64,000 nt of DNA from Yponomeuta sedellus (GCA_934045075.1 OW203736.1:22979805-23043804), one strand, 5' to 3'. Shown: positions 27,651 through 41,198, numbered from the stretch's first letter. Made by a program: numbers and translations. Notes: generated by a model not told the origin, from the sequence alone.

Positions 27651-28478
27651 TTTTTTTTTTTTTGGTAACGCGGGGGAATGCATTTACGCACTTCACCACT
27701 CTGCTGTCAGGGGACAACAGAGCGGCTTCGTGTGGGACTCCCAGCGACACGGAGCTGGCATAACCTCCGTGACGACTGGACTACCCACTAAACCCCCGCG
27801 GTGATCCTCCTCTCCTCTACCGGGTCGCGGGGTAGGCCATAGGCTAAATCACCGCGACCCGGCAAGAGGTCGCCCCGTGAGGGGCTCGACTGGTGGGGGA
27901 GCCAGAGTGGCTCCCCAGCGGCGCCCCCCGCCCCATCGCAACGCCTCATACGATGGGGCAAGGAAACGCCGCGTCTCCTCGGGGGGGCCCTATAGGCCCC
28001 CATACGCTCCAACGCGCCGCCCTCCCCCGACCCATTGCCCATACAATAGGACAAGAGGAGGGCGGCGCATCGCTGCGAGGCCCGTCGCGTCGCTCCCCAG
28101 CGCTTCTCTGATGAAGCAGAGAAGGTGGAGAGCGAGCGCGCGGGCCCTCTCTGTGCTGGAAGGCACCCCCGGATCACGCAGGGGCGCCTTCCGGCCCGCC
28201 GTGTTAGAGGCGGAGGGTCCCCTGACCCTCCGCCCACGGCCCTCTGGTCCGACTGGTACGAGACGCACGAAGGCGCCCCCCCCAGCCGGACCTCCTACTC
28301 TTGGTCGCCTGGGTCCCGCTCCACGGTGTGAAGCAGGGCCCAAGCGACGCCACCTCCGACCGCTCCAAGGAGCGGTCCCTCCGTGGTTGCTCTTGGTTTC
28401 ACCGTGGGTGCTACCGGCCCGTAGGCCCCCACGGCTACTTAGCCCCCTCGCCACGACAAGGCGGCAACCGTCGAGGGG
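27649..28478 (-). mobile_element. N5: short N element, extended 3' arm
   Basis: Same form as N2 with a different border hairpin next to the 5' end (TACCGGCCCGTAGG). Confidence 0.83.
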
Positions 28479-28503
28479 AGGTTAGGTTAGGTTAGGTTAG
28501 GTT
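28479..28503 (+). repeat. Telomeric TTAGG tract
   Basis: Four to five units between N5 and N6. Confidence 0.93.
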
Positions 28504-29332
28504 TTTTTTTTTTTTTTGGTAACGCGGGGGAATGCATTTACGCACTTCACCACTCTGCTGTCAGGGGACAACAGAGCGGCTTCGTGTGGGACTCCCAGCC
28601 CAAGGGCTGGACTACCCACTAAACCCCCGCGGTGATCCTCCTCTCCTCTACCGGGTCGCGGGGTAGGCCAAAGGTTAAGTCACCGCGACCCGGCAAGAGG
28701 TCGCCCCTCCACCTGAGGGGCTCGACTGGTGGGGGAGCCAAAGTGGCTCCCCAGCGGCGCCCCCTGCCCCATCGCTACGACGGGGCAAGGAAACGCCGCG
28801 TCTCCTCGGGGGGGCCATAAAAGGCCCCCATACGCTCCAATGCGCCGCCCCCCCACATCACATTGCTAAAACAATGGGACTAGAGGGGGCGGCGCATCGC
28901 TGCGAGGCCCGTCGCGTCGCTCACCAGCGCTTCTCTGAGAACAGAGAAGGTGGAGAGCGAGCGCGCGGGCCCTCTCTGTGCCGGAAGGCACCCCCGGATC
29001 ACGCAGGGGCGCCTTCCGGCCCGCCGTGTTAGAGGCGGAGAGTCCCCTGACCCCCCGCCCACGGCACTGATCCGACTGGTACGAGGCGCCCGGAGGCGCC
29101 CCCCCCAGCCGGACCTCCTCCTCTTGGTCGCTTGGGTCCCACTCCACGGTGTGAAGCAGGGCCCAAGCGACTAAACGGTCGCGGTGCTGCCCATACAGCA
29201 CCGCCACCTACTGACCGCTCAACTCGCAAGCGAGGAGCGGTCCCTCCGCGGTTGCTCTTTGTTTCACCGTGGTCCCGCAACCACGGCTACTAAAGCCCCC
29301 TCGCCACGACAAGGCGGCAACCGTCGAGGGGG
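28502..29332 (-). mobile_element. N6: short N element, compact 3' arm
   Basis: The paired-repeat block is reduced to a single CCCATA hairpin. Nearly the same sequence recurs as N9 and N20. Confidence 0.83.
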
Positions 29333-29345
29333 AGGTTAGGTTAGG

Positions 29346-30388
29346 TTTTTTTTTTTTTTTTTTGGTAACGCGGGGGAATGCATTTACGCACTTCACCACT
29401 CTGCTGTCAGGGGACAACAGAGCGGCTTCGTGTGGGACTCCCAGCCCGAGGGCTGGACTACCCACTAAACCCCCGCGGTGATCCTCCTCTCCTCTACCGG
29501 GTCGCGGGGTAGGCCAAAGGTTAAATCACCGCGACCCGGCAAGAGGTCGCCCCTCCACGTGAGGGGCTCGACTGGTGGGGGAGCCAGAGTGGCTCCCCAG
29601 CGGCGCCCCCTGCCCCATCGCTACGACGGGGCAAGGAAACGCCGCGTCTCCTCAGGGGGGCCATATAGGCCCCCATACGCTCCAACGCGCCGCCCTCCCC
29701 CGACCCATTGCCCATACAATAGGACAAGAGGAGGGCGGCGCATCGCTGCGAGGCCCGTCGCGTCGCTCACCAGCGCTTCTCTGATGAAGCAGAGAAGGTG
29801 GAGAGCGAGCGCGCGGGCCCTCTCTGTGCCGGAAGGCACCCCCGGATCACGCAGGGGCGCCCTCCGGCCCGCCGTGTTAGAGGCGGAGAGTCCCCTGACC
29901 CTCCGCCCACGGCCCTGGTCCGACTGGTACGAGGCGCACAAGGCGCCCCCCCCAGCCGGACCTCCTCCTCTTGGTCGCCCGGGTCCCGCTCCACAGTGTG
30001 AAACAGGGCCCAGGCGACTAAACGGTCGCAGGGGATAGGGAGAGAGGCGCACCGCAATACCAGCACTCCTCTTCCCCTGCGACCCCACCGCGTCCGCCAT
30101 CAACCGGTGGCGGCCCCGGTAAGGCCGCGGCAGGCAGGGAGAGCGGCGCACCGTAATACCGGCACTCCTCTCCCGCCGCGGCCTCCTCCCTTCGGCTGCG
30201 ATGCCGCCCATACGACATCGCAGCCCGCCTCAGTGGCGGTGCTGCCCATACAGCACCGCCACCTACTGACCGCTCAACTCGCGAGCGAGGAGCGGTCCCT
30301 CCTGGGTTGCTCTTGGTTTCACCGTGGCGGTCCTGAACCACGGCTACTTAGCCCCCTCGCCACGACAAGGCGGCAACCGTCGAGGGGG
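29346..30388 (-). mobile_element. N7: long N element, compact 3' arm
   Basis: Full hairpin block. One CCCATA hairpin has lost a pair (CGACATCGC), a mismatch also seen in N10, N15 and N18. Confidence 0.85.
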
Positions 30389-30433
30389 AGGTTAGGTTAG
30401 GTTAGGTTAGGTTAGGTTAGGTTAGGTTAGGTT
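30389..30433 (+). repeat. Telomeric TTAGG tract
   Basis: Nearly nine units. Confidence 0.95.
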
Positions 30434-31228
30434 TTTTTTTTTTTTTTTGGTTACGCGGGGGAATGCATTTACGCACTTCACCGCTCTGCTGTCAGGGGAC
30501 AACAGAGCGGCTTCGTGTGGGACTCCCAGCGACACGGAGCTGGCATAACCTCCGTGACGACTGGACTACCCACTAAACCCCCGCGGTGATCCTCCTCTCC
30601 TCTACCGGGTCGCGGGGTAGGCCATAGGCTAAATCACCGCGACCCGGCAAGAGGTCGCCCCGTGAGGGGCTTGACTGGTGGGGGAGCCAGAGTGGCTCCC
30701 CAGCGGCGTCCCCTGCCCCATCGCAACGCCTCATACGATGGGGCAAGGAAACGCCGCGTCTCCTCAGGGGGGCCCTATAGGCCCCCATACGCTCCAACGC
30801 GCCGCCCCCCCCCGACCCATTGCCCATACAATAGGACAAGAGGAGGGCGGCGCATCGCTGCGAGGCCCGTCGCGTCGCTCACCAGCGCTTCTCTGATGAA
30901 GCAGAGAAGGTGGAGAGCGAGCGCGCGGGCCCTCTCTGTGCTGGAAGGCACCCCCGGATCACGCAGTCCCCTGACCCTCCGCCCACGGCCCTCTGGTCCG
31001 ACTGGTACGAGACGCACGAAGGCGCCCCCCCCAGCCGGACCTCCTACTCTTGGTCGCCTGGGTCCCGCTCCACGGTGTGAAGCAGGGCCCAAGCGACGCC
31101 ACCTCCGACCGCTCCAAGGAGCGGTCCCTCCGTGGTTGCTCTTGGTTTCACCGTGGGTGCTACCGGCCCGTAGGCCCCCACGGCTACTTAGCCCCCTCGC
31201 CACGACAAGGCGGCAACCGTCGAGGGGA
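30432..31228 (-). mobile_element. N8: short N element with internal deletion
   Basis: Extended 3' arm and GGTTACG border next to poly(T), shared with N11. About 36 bases are missing at 30966, where the GGGGCGCCTTCC arm of a hairpin is lost. Confidence 0.83.
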
Positions 31229-31250
31229 GGTTAGGTTAGGTTAGGTTAGG

Positions 31251-32078
31251 TTTTTTTTTTTTGGTAACGCGGGGGAATGCATTTACGCACTTCACCACTC
31301 TGCTGTCAGGGGACAACAGAGCGGCTTCGTGTGGGACTCCCAGCCCAAGGGCTGGACTACCCACTAAACCCCCGCGGTGATCCTCCTCTCCTCTACCGGG
31401 TCGCGGGGTAGGCCAAAGGTTAAGTCACCGCGACCCGGCAAGAGGTCGCCCCTCCACCTGAGGGGCTCGACTGGTGGGGGAGCCAAAGTGGCTCCCCAGC
31501 GGCGCCCCCTGCCCCATCGCTACGACGGGGCAAGGAAACGCCGCGTCTCCTCGGGGGGGCCATAAAAGGCCCCCATACGCTCCAATGCGCCGCCCCCCCA
31601 CATCACATTGCTAAAACAATGGGACTAGAGGGGGCGGCGCATCGCTGCGAGGCCCGTCGCGTCGCTCACCAGCGCTTCTCTGAGAACAGAGAAGGTGGAG
31701 AGCGAGCGCGCGGGCCCTCTCTGTGCCGGAAGGCACCCCCGGATCACGCAGGGGCGCCTTCCGGCCCGCCGTGTTAGAGGCGGAGAGTCCCCTGACCCCC
31801 CGCCCACGGCACTGATCCGACTGGTACGAGGCGCCCGGAGGCGCCCCCCCCCAGCCGGACCTCCTCCTCTTGGTCGCTTGGGTCCCACTCCACGGTGTGA
31901 AGCAGGGCCCAAGCGACTAAACGGTCGCGGTGCTGCCCATACAGCACCGCCACCTACTGACCGCTCAACTCGCAAGCGAGGAGCGGTCCCTCCGCGGTTG
32001 CTCTTTGTTTCACCGTGGTCCCGCAACCACGGCTACTAAAGCCCCCTCGCCACGACAAGGCGGCAACCGTCGAGGGGG
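31251..32078 (-). mobile_element. N9: short N element, compact 3' arm
   Basis: Near-identical to N6. The pair N8-N9 repeats the order N5-N6. Confidence 0.83.
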
Positions 32079-32086
32079 AGGTTAGG

Positions 32087-33131
32087 TTTTTTTTTTTTTT
32101 TTTGGTAACGCGGGGGAATGCATTTACGCACTTCACCACTCTGCTGTCAGGGGACAACAGAGCGGCTTCGTGTGGGACTCCCAGCCCGAGGGCTGGACTA
32201 CCCACTAAACCCCCGCGGTGATCCTCCTCTCCTCTACCGGGTCGCGGGGTAGGCCATAGGTTAAGTCACCGCGACCCGGCAAGAGGTCGCCCCTCTACAG
32301 GGGCTCGACTGGTGGGGGAGCCAGAGTGGCTCCCCGGCGGCGCCCCCTGCCCCATCGCATACACGACGGGGCAAGAAAACGCCGCGTCTCCTCGGGGGGG
32401 CCATATAGGCCCCCATACGCTCCAATGCGCCGCCCCCCCCCATCCCATTGCTAAAACAATGGGACTAGAGGGGGCGGCGCATCGCTGCGAGGCCCGTCGC
32501 GTCGCTCACCAGCGCTTCTCTGAGAACAGAGAAGGTGGAGAGCGAGCGCGCGGGCCCTCTCTGTGCTGGAAGGCACCCCCGGATCACGCAGGGGCGCCTT
32601 CCGGCCCGCCGTGTTAGAGGCGGAGAGTCCCCTGACCCCCCGCCCACGGCACTGATCCGACTGGTACGAGGCGCCCGGAGGCGCCCCCCCCAGCCGGACC
32701 TCCTCCTCTTGGTCGCTTGGGTCCCACTCCACGGTGTGAAGCAGGGCCCAAGCGACTAAACGGTCGCAGGGGACAGGGAGAGAGGCGCACCGCAATACCA
32801 GCACTCCTCTTCCCCTGCGACCCCACCGCGTCCGCCATCAACCGGTGGCGGCCCCGGTAAGGCCGCGGCAGGCAGGGAGAGCGGCGCACCGTAATACCGG
32901 CACTCCTCTCCCGCCGCGGCCTCCTCCCTTCGGCTGCGATGCCGCCCATACGACATCGCAGCCCGCCTCAGTGGCGGTGCTGCCCATACAGCACCGCCAC
33001 CTACTGACCGCTCAACTCGCAAGCGAGGAGCGGTCCCTCCGCGGTTGCTCTTTGTTTCACCGTGGTCCCGCAACCACGGCTACTAAAGCCCCCTCGCCAC
33101 GACAAGGCGGCAACCGTCGAGGGGGAGGGGG
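32087..33131 (-). mobile_element. N10: long N element
   Basis: Compact 3' arm, full hairpin block, doubled GGGGGA border as in N3. Confidence 0.85.
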
Positions 33132-33176
33132 AGGTTAGGTTAGGTTAGGTTAGGTTAGGTTAGGTTAGGTTAGGTT
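33132..33176 (+). repeat. Telomeric TTAGG tract
   Basis: Nearly nine units; followed by the GGTTACG border of N11, as at N8. Confidence 0.95.
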
Positions 33177-34000
33177 TTTTTTTTTTTTTTTGGTTACGCG
33201 GGGGAATGCATTTACGCACTTCACCGCTCTGCTGTCAGGGGACAACAGAGCGGCTTCGTGTGGGACTCCCAGCGACACGGAGCTGGCATAACCTCCGTGA
33301 CGACTGGACTACCCACTAAACCCCCGCGGTGATCCTCCTCTCCTCTACCGGGTCGCGGGGTAGGCCATAGGCTAAATCACCGCGACCCGGCAAGAGGTCG
33401 CCCCGTGAGGGGCTTGACTGGTGGGGGAGCCAGAGTGGCTCCCCAGCGGCGTCCCCTGCCCCATCGCAACGCCTCATACGATGGGGCAAGGAAACGCCGC
33501 GTCTCCTCAGGGGGGCCCTATAGGCCCCCATACGCTCCAACGCGCCGCCCCCCCCCGACCCATTGCCCATACAATAGGACAAGAGGAGGGCGGCGCATCG
33601 CTGCGAGGCCCGTCGCGTCGCTCACCAGCGCTTCTCTGATGAAGCAGAGAAGGTGGAGAGCGAGCGCGCGGGCCCTCTCTGTGCTGGAAGGCACCCCCGG
33701 ATCACGCAGGGGCGCCCTCCGGCCCGCCGTGTTAGAGGCGGAGGGTCCCCTGACCCTCCGCCCACGGCCCTCTGGTCCGACTGGTACGAGGCGCACGAGG
33801 CGCCCCCCCCAGCCGGACCTCCTACTCTTGGTCGCCTGGGTCCCGCTCCACGGTGTGAAGCAGGGCCCAAGCGACGCCACCTCCGACCGCTCCAAGGAGC
33901 GGTCCCTCCGTGGTTGCTCTTGGTTTCACCGTGGGTGGCTGTCCAACACCCACGGCTACTTAGCCCCCTCGCCACGACAAGGCGGCAACCGTCGAGGGGG
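33175..34000 (-). mobile_element. N11: short N element, extended 3' arm
   Basis: Very close to N8 but without its internal deletion. Confidence 0.83.
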
Positions 34001-34018
34001 AGGTTAGGTTAGGTTAGG

Positions 34019-34844
34019 TTTTTTTTTTTTTTGGTAACGCGGGGGAATGCATTTACGCACTTCACCACTCTGCTGTCAGGGGACAACAGAGCGGCTTCGT
34101 GTGGGACTCCCAGCCCGAGGGCTGGACTACCCACTAAACCCCCGCGGTGATCCTCCTCTCCTCTACCGGGTCGCGGGGTAGGCCAAAGGTTAAGTCACCG
34201 CGACCCGGCAAGAGGTCGCCCCTCCACGTGAGGGGCTCGACTAGTGGGGGAGCCAAAGTGGCTCCCCAGCGGCGCCCCCTGCCCCATCGCTACGACGGGG
34301 CAAGGAAACGCCGCGTCTCCTCGGGGGGGCCATAAAGGCCCCCATACGCTCCAATGCGCCGCCCCCCCACATCACATTGCTAAAACAATGGGACTAGAGG
34401 GGGCGGCGCATCGCTGCGAGGCCCGTCGCGTCGCTCACCAGCGCTTCTCTGAGAACAGAGAAGGTGGAGAGCGAGCGCGCGGGCCCTCTCTGTGCCGGAA
34501 GGCACCCCCGGATCACGCAGGGGCGCCTTCCGGCCCGCCGTGTTAGAGGCGGAGAGTCCCCTGACCCCCCGCCCACGGCACTGATCCGACTGGTACGAGG
34601 CGCCCGGAGGCGCCCCCCCCAGCCGGACCTCCTCCTCTTGGTCGCTTGGGTCCCACTCCACGGTGTGAAGCAGGGCCCAAGCGACTAGGCGTGGCGGTGC
34701 TGCCCATACAGCACCGCCACCTACTGACCGCTCGACTCACGAAGAGGAGCGGTCCCTCCGGGGTTGCTCTTTGTTTCACCGTGGTCCCGCAACCACGGCT
34801 ACTAAAGCCCCCTCGCCACGACAAGGCGGCAACCGTCGAGGGGG
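34019..34844 (-). mobile_element. N12: short N element, compact 3' arm
   Basis: Resembles N6 with a different join before the single CCCATA hairpin (GACTAGGCGTGGCGG). Confidence 0.83.
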
Positions 34845-34857
34845 AGGTTAGGTTAGG

Positions 34858-35909
34858 TTTTTTTTTTTTTTTGGTAACGCGGGGGAATGCATTTACGCAC
34901 TTCACCACTCTGCTGTCAGGGGACAACAGAGCGGCTTCGTGTGGGACTCCCAGCCCGAGGGCTGGACTACCCACTAAACCCCCGCGGTGATCCTCCTCTC
35001 CTCTACCGGGTCGCGGGGTAGGCCAAAGGTTAAATCACCGCGACCCGGCAAGAGGTCGCCCCTCCACGTGAGGGGCTCGACTGGTGGGGGAGCCAGAGTG
35101 GCTCCCCAGCGGCGCCCCCTGCCCCATCGCTACGACGGGGCAAGGAAACGCCGCGTCTCCTCGGGGGGGCCATAAAGGCCCCCATACGCTCCAATGCGCC
35201 GCCCCCCCACATCACATTGCTAAAACAATGGGACTAGAGGGGGCGGCGCATCGCTGCGAGGCCCGCCGCGTCGCTCACCAGCGCTTCTCTGAGAGCAGAG
35301 AAGGTGGAGAGCGAACGCGCGGGCCCTCTCTGTGCTGGAAGGCACCCCCGGATCACGCAGGGGCGCCTTCCGGCCCGCCGTGTTAGAGGCGGCGGGTCCC
35401 CTGACCCACCGCCCACGGCCCTCTGGTCCGACTGGTACGAGGCGCTCGAAGGCGCCCCCCCCAGCCGGACCTCCTCCTCTTGGTCGCTTGGGTCCCACTC
35501 CACGGTGTGAAGCAGGGCCCAAGCGACTAAACGGTCGCAGGGGATAGGGAGAGAGGCGCACCGCAATACCAGCACTCCTCTTCCCCTGCGACCCCACCGC
35601 GTCCGCCATCAACCGGTGGCGGCCCCGGTAAGGCCGCGGCAGGCAGGGAGAGCGGCGCATCGTAATACCGGCACTCCTCTCCCGCCGCGGCCTCCTCCTT
35701 ACGGCTGCGATGCCGCCCATACGGCATCGCAGCCCGCCTCAGTGGCGGTGCTGCCCATACAGCACCGCCACCTACTGACCGCTCGACTCGCAAGCGAGGA
35801 GCGGTCCCTCCTGGGTTGCTCTTGGTTTCACCGTGGGTGTGTTCCCGCCCGTAGGCCCCCACGGCTACTTAGCCCCCTCGCCACGACAAGGCGGCAACCG
35901 TCGAGGGGG
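34858..35909 (-). mobile_element. N13: long N element
   Basis: Compact 3' arm, full hairpin block. Its 5' border abuts the poly(T) of N14 with only AGGTT between them. Confidence 0.85.
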
Positions 35910-35912
35910 AGG

Positions 35913-36976
35913 TTTTTTTTTTTTTTTTTTTGGTAACGCGGGGGAATGCATTTACGCACTTCACCACTCTGCTGTCAGGGGACAACAGAGCGGCTTCGTG
36001 TGGGACTCCCAGCCCGAGGGCTGGACTACCCACTAAACCCCCGCGGTGATCCTCCTCTCCTCTACCGGGTCGCGGGGTAGGCCAAAGGTTAAATCACCGC
36101 GACCCGGCAAGAGGTCGCCCCTCCAAGTGAGGGGCTCGACTGGTGGGGGAGCCAAAGTGGCTCCCCAGCGGCGCCCCCTGCCCCATCGCTACGACGGGGC
36201 AAGGAAACGCCGCGTCTCCTCGGGGGGGCCATATAGGCCCCCATACGCTCCAATGAGCCGCCCCCCCCCATCCCATTGCTAAAACAATGGGACTAGAGGG
36301 GGCGGCGCATCGCTGCGAGGCCCGTCGCGTCGCTCACCAGCGCTTCTCTGAGAACAGAGAAGGTGGAGAGCGAGCGCGCGGGCCCTCTCTGTGCTGGAAG
36401 GCACCCCTGGATCACGCAGGGGCGCCTTCCGGCCCGCCGTGTTAGAGGCTGAGGGTCCCCTGACCCTCCGCCCACGGCCCTGGTCCGACTGGTACGAGGC
36501 GCACAAGGCGCCCCCCCCAGCCGGACCTCCTCCTCTTGGTCGCTTGGGTCCCACTCCACGGTGTGAAGCAGGGCCCAAGCGACTAAACGGTCGCAGGGGA
36601 TAGGGAGAGAGGCGCACCGCAATACCAGCACTCCTCTTCCCCTGCGACCCCACCGCGTCCGCCATCAGCCGGTGGCGGCCCCGGTAAGGCCGCGGCAGGC
36701 AGGGAGAGCGGCGCACCGTAATACCGGCACTCCTCTCCCGCCGCGGCCTCCTCCGTACGGCTGCGATGCCGCCCATACGGCATCGCAGCCCGCCTCAGTG
36801 GCGGTGCTGCCCATACAGCACCGCCACCTACTGACCGCTCGACTCGCAAGCGAGGAGCGGTCCCTCCGCGGTTGCTCTTGGTTTCACCGTGGGTGTGTTC
36901 CCGCCCGTAGGCCCCCACGGCTACTTAGCCCCCTCGCCACGACAAGGCGGCAACCGTCGAGGGGGGTCGAGGGGGA
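35913..36976 (-). mobile_element. N14: long N element
   Basis: Compact arm; GGGGGGTCGAGGGGG at the 5' border as in N4. Confidence 0.85.
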
Positions 36977-36993
36977 GGTTAGGTTAGGTTAGG

Positions 36994-38041
36994 TTTTTTT
37001 TTTTTTGGTAACGCGGGGGAATGCATTTACGCACTTCACCACTCTGCTGTCAGGGGACAACAGAGCGGCTTCGTGTGGGACTCCCAGCCCGAGGGCTGGA
37101 CTACCCACTAAACCCCCGCGGTGATCCTCCTCTCCTCTACCGGGTCGCGGGGTAGGCCAAAGGTTAAATCACCGCGACCCGGCAAGAGGTCGCCCCTCCG
37201 CGTGAGGGGCTCGACTGGTGGGGGAGCCAAAGTGGCTCCCCAGCGGCGCCCCCTGCCCCATCGCTACGACGGGGCAAGGAAACGCCGCGTCTCCTCGGGG
37301 GGGCCATAAAGGCCCCCATACGCTCCAATGCGCCGCCCCCCCACATCACATTGCTAAAACAATGGGACTAGAGGGGGCGGCGCATCGCTGCGAGGCCCGT
37401 CGCGTCGCTCACCAGCGCTTCTCTGAGAGCAGAGAAGGTGGAGAGCGAGCGCGCGGGCCCTCTCTGTGCCGGAAGGCACCCCCGGATCACGCAGGGGCGC
37501 CTTCCGGCCCGCCGTGTTAGAGGCGGAGAGTCCCCTGACCCCCCGCCCACGGCACTGATCCGACTGGTACGAGGCGCCCGGAGGCGCCCCCCCCAGCCGG
37601 ACCTCCTCCTCTTGGTCGCTTGGGTCCCACTCCACGGTGTGAAGCAGGGCCCAAGCGACTAAACGGTCGCAGGGGACAGGGAGAGAGGCGCACCGCAATA
37701 CCAGCACTCCTCTTCCCCTGCGACCCCACCGCGTCCGCCATCAACCGGTGGCGGCCCCGGTAAGGCCGCGGCAGGCAGGGAGAGCGGCGCACCGTAATAC
37801 CGGCACTCCTCTCCCGCCGCGGCCTCCTCCTTACGGCTGCGATGCCGCCCATACGACATCGCAGCCCGCCTCAGTGGCGGTGCTGCCCATACAGCACCGC
37901 CACCTACTGACCGCTCGACTCGCAAGCGAGGAGCGGTCCCTCCGCGGTTGCTCTTGGTTTCACCGTGGGTGTGTTCCCGCCCGTAGGCCCCCACGGCTAC
38001 TTAGCCCCCTCGCCACGACAAGGCGGCAACCGTCGAGGGGG
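36994..38041 (-). mobile_element. N15: long N element
   Basis: Compact arm and full hairpin block. Confidence 0.85.
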
Positions 38042-38059
38042 AGGTTAGGTTAGGTTAGG

Positions 38060-39046
38060 TTTTTTTTTTTTTTTTTTTTGGTAACGCGGGGGAATGCATT
38101 TACGCACTTCACCACTCTGCTGTCAGGGGACAACAGAGCGGCTTCGTGTGGGACTCCCAGCCCGAGGGCTGGACTACCCACTAAACCCCCGCGGTGATCC
38201 TCCTCTCCTCTACCGGGTCGCGGGGTAGGCCAAAGGTTAAATCACCGCGACCCGGCAAGAGGTCGCCCCTCCACGTGAGGGGCTCGACTGGTGGGGGAGC
38301 CAAAGTGGCTCCCCAGCGGCGCCCCCTGCCCCATCGCTACGACGGGGCAAGGAAACGCCGCGTCTCCTCGGGGGGGCCTTATAGGCCCCCATACGCTCCA
38401 ATGCGCCGCCCCCCCCCCATCCCATTGCTAAAACAATGGGACTAGAGGGGGGCGGCGCATCGCTGCGAGGCCCGTCGCGTCGCTCACCAGCGCTTCTCTG
38501 AGAACAGAGAAGGTGGAGAGCGAGCGCGCGGGCCCTCTCTGTGCTGGAAGGCACCCCCGGATCACGCAGGGGCGCCTTCCGGCCCGCCGTGTTAGAGGCT
38601 GAGGGTCCCCTGACCCCCCGCCCACGGCACTGATCCGACTGGTACGAGGCGCTCGGAGGCGCCCCCCCCAGCCGGACCTCCTCCTCTTGGTCGCTTGGGT
38701 CCCACTCCACGGTGTGAAGCAGGGCCCAAGCGACTAAACGGTCGCAGGGGATAGGGAGAGAGGCGCACCGCAATACCAGCACTCCTCCTCCCCTGCGACC
38801 CCACCGCGTCCGCCATCAGCCGGTGGCGGCCCCGGTAAGGCCGCGGCAGGCAGGGAGAGCGGCGCACCGTAATACCGGCACTCCTCTCCCGCCGCGGCCT
38901 CCTCCGTACGGCTGCGATGCCGCCCATACGGCATCGCAGCCCGCCTCAGTGGCGGTGCTGCCCATACAGCACCGCCACCTACTGACCGCTCGACTCGCAA
39001 GCGAGGAGCGGTCCCTCCGCGGTTGCTCTTGGTTTCACCGTGGCGG
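38060..39046 (-). mobile_element. N16: long N element lacking the 5' terminal fold
   Basis: It stops at TTTCACCGTGG on the + strand, so the CCCCCTCG region and candidate ribozyme are missing, yet GGCGG precedes the TTAGG border as in N17-N19 and L1. Confidence 0.82.
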
Positions 39047-39054
39047 AGGTTAGG

Positions 39055-40097
39055 TTTTTTTTTTTTTTTTGTAACGCGGGGGAATGCATTTACGCACTTC
39101 ACCACTGTGCTGTCAGGGGACAACAGAGCGGTTTCGTGTGGGACTCCCAGCCCGAGGGCTGGACTACCCACTAAACCCCCGCGGTGATCCTCCTCTCCTC
39201 TACCGGGTCGCGGGGTAGGCCAAAGGTTAAATCACCGCGACCCGGCAAGAGGTCGCCCCTCCACGTGAGGGGCTCGACTAGTGGGGGAGCCAAAGTGGCT
39301 CCCCAGCGGCGCCCCCTGCCCCATCGCTACGACGGGGCAAGGAAACGCCGCGTCTCCTCGGGGGGGCCATATAGGCCCCCATACGCTCCAATGCGCCGCC
39401 CCCCCCATCCAATTGCTAAAACAACGGGACTAGAGGGGGCGGCGCATCGCTGCGAGGCCCGTCGCGTCGCTCACCAGCGCTTCTCTGATGAAGCAGAGAA
39501 GGTGGAGAGCGAGCGCGTGGGCCCTCTCTGTGCTGGAAGGCACCCCCGGATCACGCAGGGGCGCCTTCCGGCCCGCCGTGTTAGAGGCGGCGGGTCCCCT
39601 GACCCTCCGCCCACGGCCCTGGTCCGACTGGTACGAGGCGCACAAGGCGCCCCCCCCAGCCGGACCTCCTCCTCTTGGTCGCTTGGGTCCCACTCCACGG
39701 TGTGAAGCAGGGCCCAAGCGACTAAACGGTCGCAGGGGATAGGGAGAGAGGCGCACCGCAATACCAGCACTCCTCTTCCCCTGCGACCCCACCGCGTCCG
39801 CCATCAGCCGGTGGCGGCCCCGGTAAGGCCGCGGCAGGCATGGAGAGCGGCGCACCGCAATACCGGCACTCCTCTCCCGCCGCGGCCTCCTCCGTACGGC
39901 TGCGATGCCGCCCATACGGCATCGCAGCCCGCCTCAGTGGCGGTGCTGCCCATACAGCACCGCCACCTACTGACCGCTCGACTCGCAAGCGAGGAGCGGT
40001 CCCTCCGCGGTTGCTCTTGGTTTCACCGTGGCGGTCCTGAACCACGGCTACTTAGCCCCCTCGCCACGACAAGGCGGCAACCGTCGAGGGGGGCGGA
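39055..40097 (-). mobile_element. N17: long N element
   Basis: Compact arm; border lacks one G (GTAACGCGG) beside the poly(T); GGCGG at the 5' border. Confidence 0.85.
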
Positions 40098-40104
40098 GGT
40101 TAGG

Positions 40105-41197
40105 TTTTTTTTTTTTTTTTTTTTGGTAACGCGGGGGAATGCATTTACGCACTTCACCGCTCTGCTGTCAGGGGACAACAGAGCGGCTTCGTGTGGGACT
40201 CCCAGCGACACGGAGCTGGCATAACCTCCGTGACGACTGGACTACCCACTAAACCCCCGCGGTGATCCTCCTCTCCTCTACCGGGTCGCGGGGTAGGCCA
40301 TAGGCTAAATCACCGCGACCCGGCAAGAGGTCGCCCCTCCGCGTGAGGGGCTCGACTGGTGGGGGAGCCAGAGTGGCTCCCCAGCGGCGCCCCCTGCCCC
40401 ATCGCAACGCCTCATACGATGGGGCAAGGAAACGCCGCGTCTCCTCGGGGGGGCCATATAGGCCCCCATACGCTCCAATGCGCCGCCCCCCCCCATCCCA
40501 TTGCTAAAACAATGGGACTAGAGGGGGCGGCGCATCGCTGCGAGGCCCGTCGCGTCGCTCACCAGCGCCTCTCTGATGAAGCAGAGAAGGTGGAGAGCGA
40601 GCGCGCGGGCCCTCTCTGTGCCGGAAGGCACCCCCGGATCACGCAGGGGCGCCTTCCGGCCCGCCGTGTTAGAGGCGGAGAGTCCCCTGACCCTCCGCCC
40701 ACGGCCCTGATCCGACTGGTACGAGGCGCACAAGGCGCCCCCCCCAGCCGGACCTCCTCCTCTTGGTTGCCCGGGTCCCGTTCCACAGTGTGAAACAGGG
40801 CCCAGGCGACTAGACGGTCGCAGGGGATAGGGAGAGAGGCGCACCGCTATACCAACACTCCTCCTCCCCTGCGACCCCACCGCGTCCGCCATCAGCCGGT
40901 GGCGGCCCCGGTAAGGCCGCGGCAGGTAGGGAGAGCGGCGCACCGTAATACCGGCACTCCTCTCCCGCCGCGGCCTCCTTCCTTCGGCTGCGATGCCGCC
41001 CATACGACATCGCAGCCCGCCTCAGTGGCGGTGCTGCCCATACAGCACCGCCACCTACTGACCGCTCAACTCGCAAGCGAGGAGCGGTCCCTCCGCGGTT
41101 GCTCTTGGTTTCACCGTGGGTGTGTTCCCGCCCGTAGGCCCCCACGGCTACTTAGCCCCCTCGCCACGACAAGGCGGCAACCGTCGAGGGGGGGCGG
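40105..41197 (-). mobile_element. N18: long N element, extended 3' arm
   Basis: Combines the extended arm with the long hairpin block, which shows that the two variable parts assort independently. No full TTAGG unit separates it from L1. Confidence 0.83.
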
Positions 41198-41198
41198 A

